Below are positions 23,073 to 30,005 of a DNA stretch of 30,005 nucleotides, one piece after another (the first letter of the stretch is position 1; every line of letters begins with the position of its first letter). This stretch comes from JBLHGU01 sp047615875 (GTDB taxonomy: Bacteria > Pseudomonadota > Gammaproteobacteria > Arenicellales > CAJQKF01): contig JBLHGU010000041.1 in assembly GCA_047615875.1 (NCBI GenBank), positions 1 through 30,005 of the forward strand, in the 5' to 3' direction. The notes beneath the pieces are model-generated. The model saw only the letters and a list, made by a program, of their open reading frames with translations. It was not told the origin of the DNA and ran no database searches. The position numbers and the translations under genes were made by a program.

Positions 23073-24704
23073 ATGAGAGCTTGCGGACGTAACGAAACTG
23101 ATTCTCTGTACTTTGATTACCCTTATTTTGAAGCGCCGCAGAGAAGCACAGGCAAAGAGCGCGAAAGCATAAGGGTAGCGATTATCGGAGCCGGGCCTGT
23201 CGGCATGACTGCTGCACTGGCGCTGGCGAAGGAAAATATTGCCTGTGTCCTATTTGATAACAAATCAACTTTCAACGATGGCAGCCGGGCTATCTGCATT
23301 GCGCGGCCCAGCTACTATATCTTCGAATACTTGGGTGTTATCAAACCGTTTCTGGAAAAGTCACTGGGCTGGACAATGGGCCGATCATTTTATCGTGGCC
23401 AACAGATTCTGGAATTTAAAATGCCTGACAGTTCAGATGAGAAGTTCCGCCCGATGTACAATCTGCAACAACAATACATCGAGCAATTTCTTTGGCAGGC
23501 CGTTGCAGCCAATGACCTGATCGAGACCCGCTGGCAAAGCACGGTTGAAGACACTGAAGATTTCGATGATGGTGTGCGCCTGACAGTGACTGACCCCGCA
23601 GGCGAATATCAGATTGATGCTGAGTGGGTGCTTGCCTGCGACGGGGCGCGCAGCAAAATACGCCATCAACGTGGCCTGCGTTTGAAAGGTGAGAATTTTG
23701 AAGGGCGCTATGTCATTGCTGATATCCAGATGAATCATGACTACCCAACGATCCGCAGGGCGTTGTTTGATCCTAACTGCCGCCCCGGCGGTACAGTGCT
23801 AATCCATCGTCAGCCCGACAATATCTGGCGCATCGACTACCAACTGAAAGAGGATGAGTCCACAGAAGAAGCAATTGAGGAAGCCATCGTTCGCACAAAT
23901 GTACAGGCAGTGCTCGACGACATTGACTATACCGGCACATGGCAGCTGGAATGGTGGAGCGTTTACTCAGCAAACACCCTGGCTCTTGACGATTATCGGG
24001 ATGGACGGGTGTTCTTTGTTGGTGATAGCGCGCATATTGTACCGATTTTTGGGGTTAGGGGACTGAACAACGGGCTGGCTGATGCCGCCAATATTGGCTG
24101 GAAACTAGGTTGGGTTTTAAATAACCAGGCAGGTGAAGAACTACTGAATAGTTACTCACCCGAACGCCACGGAGCAACGCTAGATGTGTTTGCTAATGCC
24201 TCCAAAAGTGCACGGTTCATGACCCCAGGCACTCACGGCTGGCGACTCATGCGGGATGCCGCACTGGCACTTGCGCTTGAACACTCGTTTGCAGGTGCAC
24301 TGGCTAACCCACGTCAAATGACTGCCTACACCTACAGCGACAGTCCCGCTGTTAAAGCGGACGAAGACAGCTTTGACCACGGCCCGGTGGTAGGCGCCAT
24401 TTTGCAGGATATAGCCATTGGTGATGGTTTTCTGTCTAATCAGTTAGGAACCGGTTTCACCGCCCTGTGTTTTAACCAGGAACTAGCACAGAAAATTAGG
24501 GCTGCGGCACCAGACGACGGAAGACTGAGTGTTGTCTGTCTACCCGACAGCTCACATTTGGCCAAAACTTATGATGCAAACGCTGAAACCATCTACCTAA
24601 TTCGACCGGATATGCATATCGCTGCCCGCTGTCAATATACTGAAGCCTCCTCCGTGCTCAATGCCTACAACGAAATAACCTTCAACATAGGGACTCAGCA
24701 ATGA
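23073..24704 (+). CDS. FAD-dependent aromatic monooxygenase (MhpA/PheA-type family)
   Basis: A full-length 543-residue flavoprotein of the PHBH/MhpA group. FAD-binding motifs are present: VAIIGAGPVGMTAALALA (GxGxxG at 39-44), the DG motif WVLACDGARSKIRHQRG, and the GD motif VFFVGDSAHIVPIFGVRG (D318) followed by GLNNGLADAANIGWKLGW. Such enzymes use NAD(P)H and O2 to hydroxylate aromatic rings such as 3-(3-hydroxyphenyl)propionate or similar acids. AGAGAGAA about a dozen bases before ATG 23073 is a plausible ribosome binding site. The stop overlaps the start of the DUF2783 gene (ATGA), so the two are translationally coupled. A PaaI remnant upstream suggests the rest of the pathway was lost. The exact substrate cannot be told. 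Confidence 0.85.
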   Translation: MRACGRNETDSLYFDYPYFEAPQRSTGKERESIRVAIIGAGPVGMTAALALAKENIACVLFDNKSTFNDGSRAICIARPSYYIFEYLGVIKPFLEKSLGWTMGRSFYRGQQILEFKMPDSSDEKFRPMYNLQQQYIEQFLWQAVAANDLIETRWQSTVEDTEDFDDGVRLTVTDPAGEYQIDAEWVLACDGARSKIRHQRGLRLKGENFEGRYVIADIQMNHDYPTIRRALFDPNCRPGGTVLIHRQPDNIWRIDYQLKEDESTEEAIEEAIVRTNVQAVLDDIDYTGTWQLEWWSVYSANTLALDDYRDGRVFFVGDSAHIVPIFGVRGLNNGLADAANIGWKLGWVLNNQAGEELLNSYSPERHGATLDVFANASKSARFMTPGTHGWRLMRDAALALALEHSFAGALANPRQMTAYTYSDSPAVKADEDSFDHGPVVGAILQDIAIGDGFLSNQLGTGFTALCFNQELAQKIRAAAPDDGRLSVVCLPDSSHLAKTYDANAETIYLIRPDMHIAARCQYTEASSVLNAYNEITFNIGTQQ

Positions 24705-24895
24705 TCAGCGGAGATATTGAAATTGTGTACAACGCTATCGCCGAGGAAATTGATCAAGTGGGAGCCGAAAATTCAGAGTTATTTCTTGCCCAACTGGCTT
24801 TGTTGCTAGCACATGCGCTGGATGACGACGAATTGACCTTGAAGTGTGTGACGCAAGCATCGGCTTTTCAGCGTAATTCCGAGGGAAACTGCTAA
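24701..24895 (+). CDS. DUF2783-like small protein
   Basis: A 64-residue acidic protein whose core (VYNAIAEEID, LFLAQLALLLAHALDDDELTL) fits the short DUF2783 family. Members are typically encoded next to FAD-dependent monooxygenases of aromatic degradation. Its start overlaps the monooxygenase stop by four bases (ATGA), which strongly suggests co-expression and perhaps a joint complex. The molecular function is not known. Confidence 0.65.
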   Translation: MISGDIEIVYNAIAEEIDQVGAENSELFLAQLALLLAHALDDDELTLKCVTQASAFQRNSEGNC

Positions 24896-25062
24896 CTTGA
24901 AGATATACGCATATGCCGAGTTGATGCCATCCCGAATTTCAATGAGAATTTGCTGGTGGTTGTTCATTAGATAACTAAGGTGAATTACCCCATTCAGACA
25001 TTCCTACATGATCGCCGGTCACAGCCAGGGAGCTATTAGATAACTGGCCAGATAAAGACATT

Positions 25063-25094
25063 ATTCGGCCAATAATGATATATTATGGCCGAAT
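25063..25094. promoter_or_regulatory. 32-bp interrupted palindrome upstream of Fic gene, probable operator
   Basis: ATTCGGCCA (25063-25071) and TGGCCGAAT (25086-25094) are perfect 9-base inverted arms around an AT-rich 14-base centre that also contains ATAAT/ATTAT halves. It ends 19 bases before the preferred start codon of the Fic protein, which has its own winged-helix domain. It may be an autoregulatory operator. An upstream in-frame ATG (25075) falls inside the palindrome and is therefore less likely to be the start. Confidence 0.5.
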
Positions 25095-25113
25095 ACTTGC
25101 TAATCACACCATC

Positions 25114-26145
25114 ATGACGAAACGAAACGACCAGCAGATGGCGCTGGAATTACTGAAATACGCGTCAAAGCCTCTCTCTATATCGGCACTCTCACAACAT
25201 CTAAGCGATGAAATCCCGCTGCGAACACTGCGACGATGGCTGGCAGGTTGGATCGCAAAGAAGCAGGTATTACGGAGTGGCTCAGCCAGGGCCACCCGTT
25301 ACCAATTTGCCCATCAGATTAGTACACCTAAAACAGACAACGCACTTCTGCTTGCTTTTCTAAGGCACCTGGATGCGGATCTCAAAGCCAACCTGCTGAC
25401 CCAAATAAGAGACCTATGGACCCACACTTCGACAGCCCTTGAGGGTAATACTCTATCACTGGGCGATACGCATTTTATCCTCGAACAAGGTTTAACTGTT
25501 TCCGGAAAACCCATTAGGGAACACCAGGAGGTCATCGGTCACGCAAAAGCCATTGATTTACTGTATCAGTGCCTGCATCAACCACTAACAGAGAAGATAC
25601 TATTCGACCTGCATAAGGCCGTCCAGTCAGAACCCGTATTTGATATCTATAAGCCCAACGGCGACTGGAAGGCCGAACCCAATGGTACTTACGCTATTGA
25701 CCCACGAGGCAACCAGGTTTTTATCGAATACGCCATGCCCGTGTTCGTACCGGCACTAATGGCAGAGCTTATAAATGAAATAAACGAGGTAGCGCCAGAA
25801 AATACTAATTTGCGGAACGCCCCTTACCACTATGCAAAAATTCATATGGGAATTGCCCATATACACCCCTTCTGGGATGGCAATGGCCGGATAGCCAGGC
25901 TGTTGGCCAATATTCCCCTTCTAAAGGCAGGATTACCGCCATTGGTAATCTCACAGCAGCAACGACGCACGTACATACAAGTGCTGGCAAACTATCAACT
26001 AGGCGTGGGGCAGCTAACTAAAAGAAGTGGGGTTTGGCCAGAGTTGGCCATGCTGAAACAATTTAGCAATTTTTGTGCTCCCTGTTATGACACGACAAGC
26101 GAGCTCGTCAAAAAGGCCCATGAAATTCAAGATAAACGTAGCTGA
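25114..26145 (+). CDS. Fic-domain AMP-transferase with N-terminal winged helix
   Basis: The preferred start is ATG 25114, giving 343 residues. Residues about 1-65 form a winged-helix-like domain (LELLKYASKPLSISALSQHL, RTLRRWLAGWIAKKQVL). The inhibitory helix motif (S/T)xxxE(G/N) occurs as STALEG (S106, E110), so this is a class II Fic protein with built-in inhibition. The catalytic motif HPFWDGNGRIARLL (H251) is complete, and a flap region (PNGTYAIDPRGNQVFIEY) precedes it. Fic proteins usually transfer AMP to Tyr/Thr/Ser of target proteins. The DNA-binding domain and the palindrome upstream suggest it also controls its own transcription. The target is unknown. Its nearness to HsdR and RhuM-Fic genes is typical of defence islands. 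Confidence 0.88.
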   Translation: MTKRNDQQMALELLKYASKPLSISALSQHLSDEIPLRTLRRWLAGWIAKKQVLRSGSARATRYQFAHQISTPKTDNALLLAFLRHLDADLKANLLTQIRDLWTHTSTALEGNTLSLGDTHFILEQGLTVSGKPIREHQEVIGHAKAIDLLYQCLHQPLTEKILFDLHKAVQSEPVFDIYKPNGDWKAEPNGTYAIDPRGNQVFIEYAMPVFVPALMAELINEINEVAPENTNLRNAPYHYAKIHMGIAHIHPFWDGNGRIARLLANIPLLKAGLPPLVISQQQRRTYIQVLANYQLGVGQLTKRSGVWPELAMLKQFSNFCAPCYDTTSELVKKAHEIQDKRS

Positions 26146-26464
26146 TCAAATTCACTACAGCGGGTGTTGCGCCTAAGCAAACTGTTTTTACTGGATTCAT
26201 TAACCTATGATTATTGTGCCAGCTTTTCAGGATTTCTCCTCGGATGTTGGTGTGGATGGCAAACTGTTAAGGAAAGGCTATCAATTTTAGTAGCCTCCTT
26301 TGTCGCTTTTAAAATTTCACGTTAATTCGGAACTTTGGATATCAGGCAAAAATAAAATGAGTTAACTGAACAAGCCCATGAACTCGGCATGAACCGCTAA
26401 TGCTCTACCGTGTCACATCTGTTTCTACCTTGTATTTCCCCATGCAAAAAGCTTACATTGACCG
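26146..26464. other. Intergenic stretch without supported gene
   Basis: These 319 bases are AT-rich and carry stops in all frames. No convincing terminator, repeat, RNA gene or remnant was seen. It presumably contains the promoter of the HsdR-like gene. Confidence 0.4.
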
Positions 26465-28291
26465 ATGAAGCGAAAATTTATCAATCACGGAATACCTAGT
26501 GAAACATCGCGCATGACAAAAACTGAAGCTCAAACCAGGACTGAGTTAATTGATAAATGCCTAGCGGTGTCCGGATGGGAGGTCAAGGACCCTACTCAGG
26601 TCATCGAAGAATTCGATATTTTTACACCGCTCCCGGAAGGTGTTTCCGAGCCGCGAACGCCATATGAAGGGCACCAGTTCAGTGACTATGTTCTTCTCGG
26701 AAAAGACGGCAAGCCCCTAGCGGTTATTGAAGCGAAAAAAACCAGCAAAGACGCTGCCCTTGGTCGCGAACAGGCCAAACAGTATTGCTACAACATTTTG
26801 AAACAGCTGGGCGGAGAACTACCGTTCTGCTTCTATACCAACGGACACGACATCTATTTTTGGGATCTGGACAATTATCCACCACGTAAAGTCATTGGAT
26901 TCCCGTCACGTGAAGACCTCGAGCGTTTTCAGTACATACGACGTAATCGCAAACCACTGACCCAGGAGCTGATCAATACCGATACTGCCAGCCGTGACTA
27001 TCAAATCCGAGCCATTCGGTCGGTTCTGGAAGGCATCGAGCAAAAGAAACGCGATTTCCTGCTGGTCATGGCCACCGGCACCGGAAAGACCCGCACCTGT
27101 ATCGCCTTAGCAGATGTTTTGATACGTGCAAGGCATGCGGAAAAAACGCTATTTCTGGTAGATCGGATCGCACTACGGGAATTGGCGGTTCGGCTGGTTA
27201 GTTTGCGACTGGATAAAATAGAAAAAGCCGTAGACCTTGAGAATACCGAATTAGCACATCGCGAAATCGCTAAACTACGCCAGCAGATAAGCGAGTTACC
27301 ATCAAGCTCCGTCATCATTAAGGAGGCGGCCTCAGCACTTGCCCGGCTAGATGATGAAAACTTCTGGATCAGCCTGAATCACCAGCGGCTGGAATTCCTC
27401 CGTAGTGAAATCAAACCGCTTTTCCGCACCGTTTCCGAGGCCGATTTTAAAGCCATGCGCTTTGAACGGGATTTGCTCGAGTATTCCGTTGCTGTACTGA
27501 ACGGAGAACAAAGTAAAGCCGAAACTTTGAAGGATGGCATTGTCGAACAGATCAGTGATCTGCCGTTATCGATCAATTTTGTAAACGCTGAAAATGACCT
27601 GATTCGTGCTGCCCAAACCGCCCATTATTGGTCACACAATGTAGCATTGTCGTTGGAAGATGTGCTTGACGAACTCAACTCTCGTCTTGGCCCGTTGATG
27701 CAATTTCGTGAGCAACAAACCAACTCCGACCAAGTTCATCTCGATCTTATAGATGAGCTTCATCGGAAAGAGAAAGTCGAGTTTGGTCCACAGCACGAAT
27801 CCGTCAGTATCAGCCGTTACCGGGAAATGGTCGAGACCATGATTGTCGAGTTAACTGCACACAATCCTATTTTGCAGAAAATCCAGAACGGTCTCGCTGT
27901 CTCCGGGATCGAGGCCGCAGAACTTGCGGAAATGTTGCATGCGGAACACCCGCACATCACCGAGAATCTGTTGCACCAGGTGTATAAAAACCGTAAGGCC
28001 CACTTTATTCAATTCATCCGTCACATTCTTGACATCGAGATTCTGAAAAGTTTTCCGGATACTGTCAGCGATGCCTTCGAACAATTCATTCAGCAACACA
28101 ACAATTTGACCAGCCGGCAATTGGAATTTCTGAACCTGCTCAAAGGCTTTATCACCGAACGCGAAAGGGTGGAAAAACGCGACCACATCAACGCGCCATT
28201 TACCGTCATTCATCCGCAAGGTATTCGAGGCGTATTCAACCCATCTGAAATCAACGAAATACTTCAACTTACGGAAAGACTGGCAGCATGA
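26465..28291 (+). CDS. hsdR: Type I restriction HsdR-like protein with internal deletion of helicase core
   Basis: The N-terminal part is a normal HsdR: TEAQTRTELIDKCLAVSGW, a PD-ExK nuclease core (D74, E89-A-K91 in AVIEAKKT), a linker, then the helicase motif I ATGTGKT (205-209) and KTLFLVDRIALRELAV. Directly after this (about residue 242) the sequence jumps to a C-terminal-type helical region (IEKAVDLENTELAHREIAKL to EINEILQLTERLAA). The usual DEAD-like motif II, motif III and the whole second RecA lobe are absent, and 608 residues are left of an expected 1000 or so. The reading frame is intact. ATG 26513 (MTKTEAQTR) is an equally good start. No HsdM or HsdS gene is in the window. It is co-directional with the RhuM-Fic gene 16 bases downstream. 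Translocation and restriction should be lost; a residual or regulatory role is unproven. Confidence 0.85.
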   Translation: MKRKFINHGIPSETSRMTKTEAQTRTELIDKCLAVSGWEVKDPTQVIEEFDIFTPLPEGVSEPRTPYEGHQFSDYVLLGKDGKPLAVIEAKKTSKDAALGREQAKQYCYNILKQLGGELPFCFYTNGHDIYFWDLDNYPPRKVIGFPSREDLERFQYIRRNRKPLTQELINTDTASRDYQIRAIRSVLEGIEQKKRDFLLVMATGTGKTRTCIALADVLIRARHAEKTLFLVDRIALRELAVRLVSLRLDKIEKAVDLENTELAHREIAKLRQQISELPSSSVIIKEAASALARLDDENFWISLNHQRLEFLRSEIKPLFRTVSEADFKAMRFERDLLEYSVAVLNGEQSKAETLKDGIVEQISDLPLSINFVNAENDLIRAAQTAHYWSHNVALSLEDVLDELNSRLGPLMQFREQQTNSDQVHLDLIDELHRKEKVEFGPQHESVSISRYREMVETMIVELTAHNPILQKIQNGLAVSGIEAAELAEMLHAEHPHITENLLHQVYKNRKAHFIQFIRHILDIEILKSFPDTVSDAFEQFIQQHNNLTSRQLEFLNLLKGFITERERVEKRDHINAPFTVIHPQGIRGVFNPSEINEILQLTERLAA

Positions 28292-28307
28292 CCACAAGGA
28301 AGCAATA

Positions 28308-29300
28308 ATGGTAAATTCTTTGATTCAACTTTACACCACCGATGATGGCCAAATCAGTCTGGAAGTTTCTCTGGACAGAGACACCGTATGGCTATCTCAA
28401 TTTCAGATGGCAGAACTGTTTGGCCGGGAACGCTCGGTGATTACCAAGCATATCGGCAACGTATTCAAAGACGGGGAGCTCAATCGAGATTCAGTATGTG
28501 CAAAATTTGCACATACTGCCGAGGACGGTAAAACCTACGAAACCCAGCATTTCAACCTGGATGTCGTCATTTCCATCGGCTACCGCGTTAAGTCCCAGCG
28601 TGGCGTGCAATTTCGACAATGGGCGACCCACACACTGAAACAGCATCTGGTGCAAGGCTATACGCTTAACCAACGCCGCCTCAAGGAACGGGATATTGAA
28701 TTCGGCCACGTCATGAGCCTGTTATCTCAAACTTTGAAAAACCAGCAATTGATCGACGAACAGGGACAGGCCGTTATAGGAGTAATCCAGGACTACGCCC
28801 GCAGTTGGAGCCTGCTGCAAGGCTATGATGAGCAACAATTGCCCGGGTACTCCACCAAACAGAATGGTATGCAGTCTCTGCAACAGGACGACGCATTGAA
28901 TGCTATCAGCCAATTAAAACGGGCATTGATGCAAAAGGGTGAGGCGACCGAGTTGTTCGGCCAACTGCGCGGTGATGGTTTGGCATCGGCCATCGCCACC
29001 ATCGAGCAGGGGTTTGGCGACGAACTGTTTTACCCCAATGTCGCCAGCCGGGCGGCTCATTTACTGTATTTTGTAATTAAAAATCACCCACTGGCCGACG
29101 GCAACAAACGCACCGGCTCCTTCCTGTTTCTGTGGTACCTGCGTATTAACCAGAATCTACTGGCTAAGCCTGTCGAGCGACTCATCAACGACAACACCCT
29201 GGTGGCTCTGGCGCTGCTAGTGGCCGAAAGCAAACCGGAACAAAAAGAACTGATGATCCGCCTGGTGGAACATTTCATATTACTGAAAGACGAAAACTAA
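28308..29300 (+). CDS. RhuM-family protein fused to Fic/DOC domain
   Basis: A 330-residue protein. Residues 1-120 match the virulence RhuM family (TVWLSQFQMAELFGRERSVI, KHIGNVFKDGEL, FNLDVVISIGYRVKSQRGVQ, FRQWATHTLKQHL). The C-terminal part (about 215-330) carries the DOC-type motif HPLADGNKRTGSFLF (H260), as in death-on-curing toxins that phosphorylate or AMPylate targets. A helical region lies between. An AAGGA site ten bases before ATG gives good ribosome binding and places it in an operon with the HsdR-like gene. Such RhuM/Fic genes often sit inside type I restriction operons between hsdS and hsdR. No separate antitoxin (Phd-like) gene is seen. It appears intact. Confidence 0.85.
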   Translation: MVNSLIQLYTTDDGQISLEVSLDRDTVWLSQFQMAELFGRERSVITKHIGNVFKDGELNRDSVCAKFAHTAEDGKTYETQHFNLDVVISIGYRVKSQRGVQFRQWATHTLKQHLVQGYTLNQRRLKERDIEFGHVMSLLSQTLKNQQLIDEQGQAVIGVIQDYARSWSLLQGYDEQQLPGYSTKQNGMQSLQQDDALNAISQLKRALMQKGEATELFGQLRGDGLASAIATIEQGFGDELFYPNVASRAAHLLYFVIKNHPLADGNKRTGSFLFLWYLRINQNLLAKPVERLINDNTLVALALLVAESKPEQKELMIRLVEHFILLKDEN

Positions 29301-29334
29301 ACCCCAGTGTTGCATAAATTAACTGGATATCCAT

Positions 29335-29525
29335 TTAGGTAGACTGTTTCACCGCCCTCAGGTAATGCAACAACTCGTTCTGCTGTGCCTTGTTTGCACT
29401 CATTGATAGCGTCATTTTACCCTGTGGCCGGATTAACCTGCCAGCCCGTAGGATAATACGTCGGCGAACTGTATCAAGTTGTTGAAATTTCCATAGCGCA
29501 GGACGTTTCTCCTGGGTGATACGCG
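29335..29525 (-). pseudogene. Transposase C-terminal remnant (IS1380-like, tentative)
   Basis: The minus-strand frame ending at TAA 29335 encodes KRPALWKFQQLDTVRRRIIL, then RAGRLIRPQGKMTLSMSANK and LLHYLRAVKQST. This looks like the C-terminus of a DDE transposase of the IS1380 group (R-A-G-R-L-x-R-P-Q-G-K-x-T-L). The rest of the element is missing. It is directly joined to an oxidoreductase remnant on the other strand, indicating past insertion and deletion. Family assignment is from memory of the motif only. Confidence 0.45.
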
Positions 29526-29560
29526 TTGGCGAGGAAGCGATCATCTTGCGTGTCTCTGGA

Positions 29561-29749
29561 TTCTTCTGTTTTGTACAGCCGAACCGTGAACAGTTGGAGA
29601 AACTGGCTGAGTTTGCCAATGCAGGCCAGCTAAAAGTTAACATCGACAGTGAATTCGAATTGGCACAAGTAGCACAAGTAGCACAAGCACATGAGCGCAG
29701 TGAAACGGGTCGTGCACAAGGCAAGATTATTATTCACGTTTCAGAATAA
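29561..29749 (+). pseudogene. Zinc-type quinone oxidoreductase (MDR family), C-terminal remnant
   Basis: This frame encodes FVQPNREQLEKLAEFANAGQ, then LKVNIDSEF and RSETGRAQGKIIIHVSE. It corresponds to the C-terminal end of medium-chain dehydrogenase/quinone oxidoreductases (V-x-P-x-x-x-x-L-x-x-L ... G-K-I-V-L-x-V). The cofactor-binding domain is absent. A 9-bp repeat (GCACAAGTA, 29663-29689, the third copy ending CA) expands an Ala-Gln-Val stretch. It is a truncated gene left after IS insertion or deletion. Confidence 0.65.
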
Positions 29750-29947
29750 GTCACAAGTAACTCTGAATCACTAACCCCACATATTTCCTCTCTTCCATAT
29801 AATTAGTGCCTGAACGAAAATAAGTAAGCTTATGAAAACCTGACAGAAAGCGAAGGAATCGATAGACGAAGTTTTACCGGATTCGGTCAGTCAATGAGAT
29901 AATACGACGCTAGAGTCCTGAATTCAGCAAAACTTCGGTCAAATTTA

Positions 29948-30005
29948 ATGCGCACCACCACCCGAGCCCAACTGCAATTAGGTGAAATAGATATTGCCGA
30001 CATTG
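29948..30005 (+). CDS. N-terminal start of unidentified protein, possibly transposase (3' cut by window edge)
   Basis: An open frame from ATG 29948 to the window end reads MRTTTRAQLQLGEIDIADI. The wording resembles the start of some ISNCY/IS5-like transposases, which would suit the IS remnants nearby, but 19 residues are too few to be sure. The stretch before it (29750-29947) shows no gene. Confidence 0.35.
   Translation, partial: MRTTTRAQLQLGEIDIADI

Noticed and set aside
26161..26215. Possible terminator after the Fic gene (TTGC...GCAA followed by a T-run)
   Set aside because: Only a four-base stem; too weak to call.

Overview
The window looks like an accessory region of a proteobacterial chromosome, most likely a free-living or marine gammaproteobacterium. 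This is inferred from the gene families (GcvA-type LysR regulator, CreD remnant, RhuM/Fic and HsdR genes, PaaI/FAD monooxygenase/DUF2783 remnants). No rRNA, tRNA or other taxonomic marker is present. Starts are often GTG or TTG, Shine-Dalgarno sites are mostly weak, and many genes are broken, so the region appears mosaic and partly decaying.

Region 1 (1-15161) is a dense glycan-modification island and the main point of interest. It encodes, in order: a protein-O-fucosyltransferase-like enzyme (cut by the window edge); a 1183-residue multi-enzyme protein; a proline/threonine repeat protein and a small leader protein on the opposite strand; a sulfotransferase-like protein with a coiled coil; a second GT60-like GlcNAc transferase; two further sulfotransferase-like proteins; a GT92/GT2-like transferase; an MBOAT/SGNH O-acylation pair; a GT77-like transferase; and another GT-A-like protein. 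The large protein combines a domain resembling plant Hyp O-arabinosyltransferases (HPAT), a GT60 GlcNAc transferase related to Skp1 GnT1, a prolyl-4-hydroxylase domain and a second 2OG-Fe(II) oxygenase domain. Downstream of it, tail to tail, lies a protein with (TSPPTGPP)n repeats. The combination suggests a bacterial pathway that hydroxylates proline and then O-glycosylates it, with further fucosylation, sulfation and O-acetylation. It would parallel the Skp1 pathway of Dictyostelium and extensin glycosylation of plants. This reading is an inference from domains and gene order.

Region 2 (15416-19217) holds a PPOX-family flavoprotein, a secreted hypothetical protein, a TauD-like dioxygenase pseudogene with a 9-bp repeat expansion, a small hypothetical ORF, a GcvA-like LysR regulator and a CreD C-terminal remnant.

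Region 3 (19639-22621) returns to surface-glycan functions: a pyruvyltransferase-like domain fused to a PP-loop ATPase, a clear intrinsic terminator, and a secreted protein. The leader of that protein matches the small leader protein of region 1, so the two regions may share one export and modification route.

Region 4 (22622-30005) holds catabolic leftovers (PaaI remnant, FAD monooxygenase, DUF2783 protein). It also holds a Fic protein behind a palindrome, an HsdR with an internal deletion of its helicase core, a RhuM-Fic/DOC protein, and IS and oxidoreductase remnants. The window ends within an ORF that may be a transposase start.
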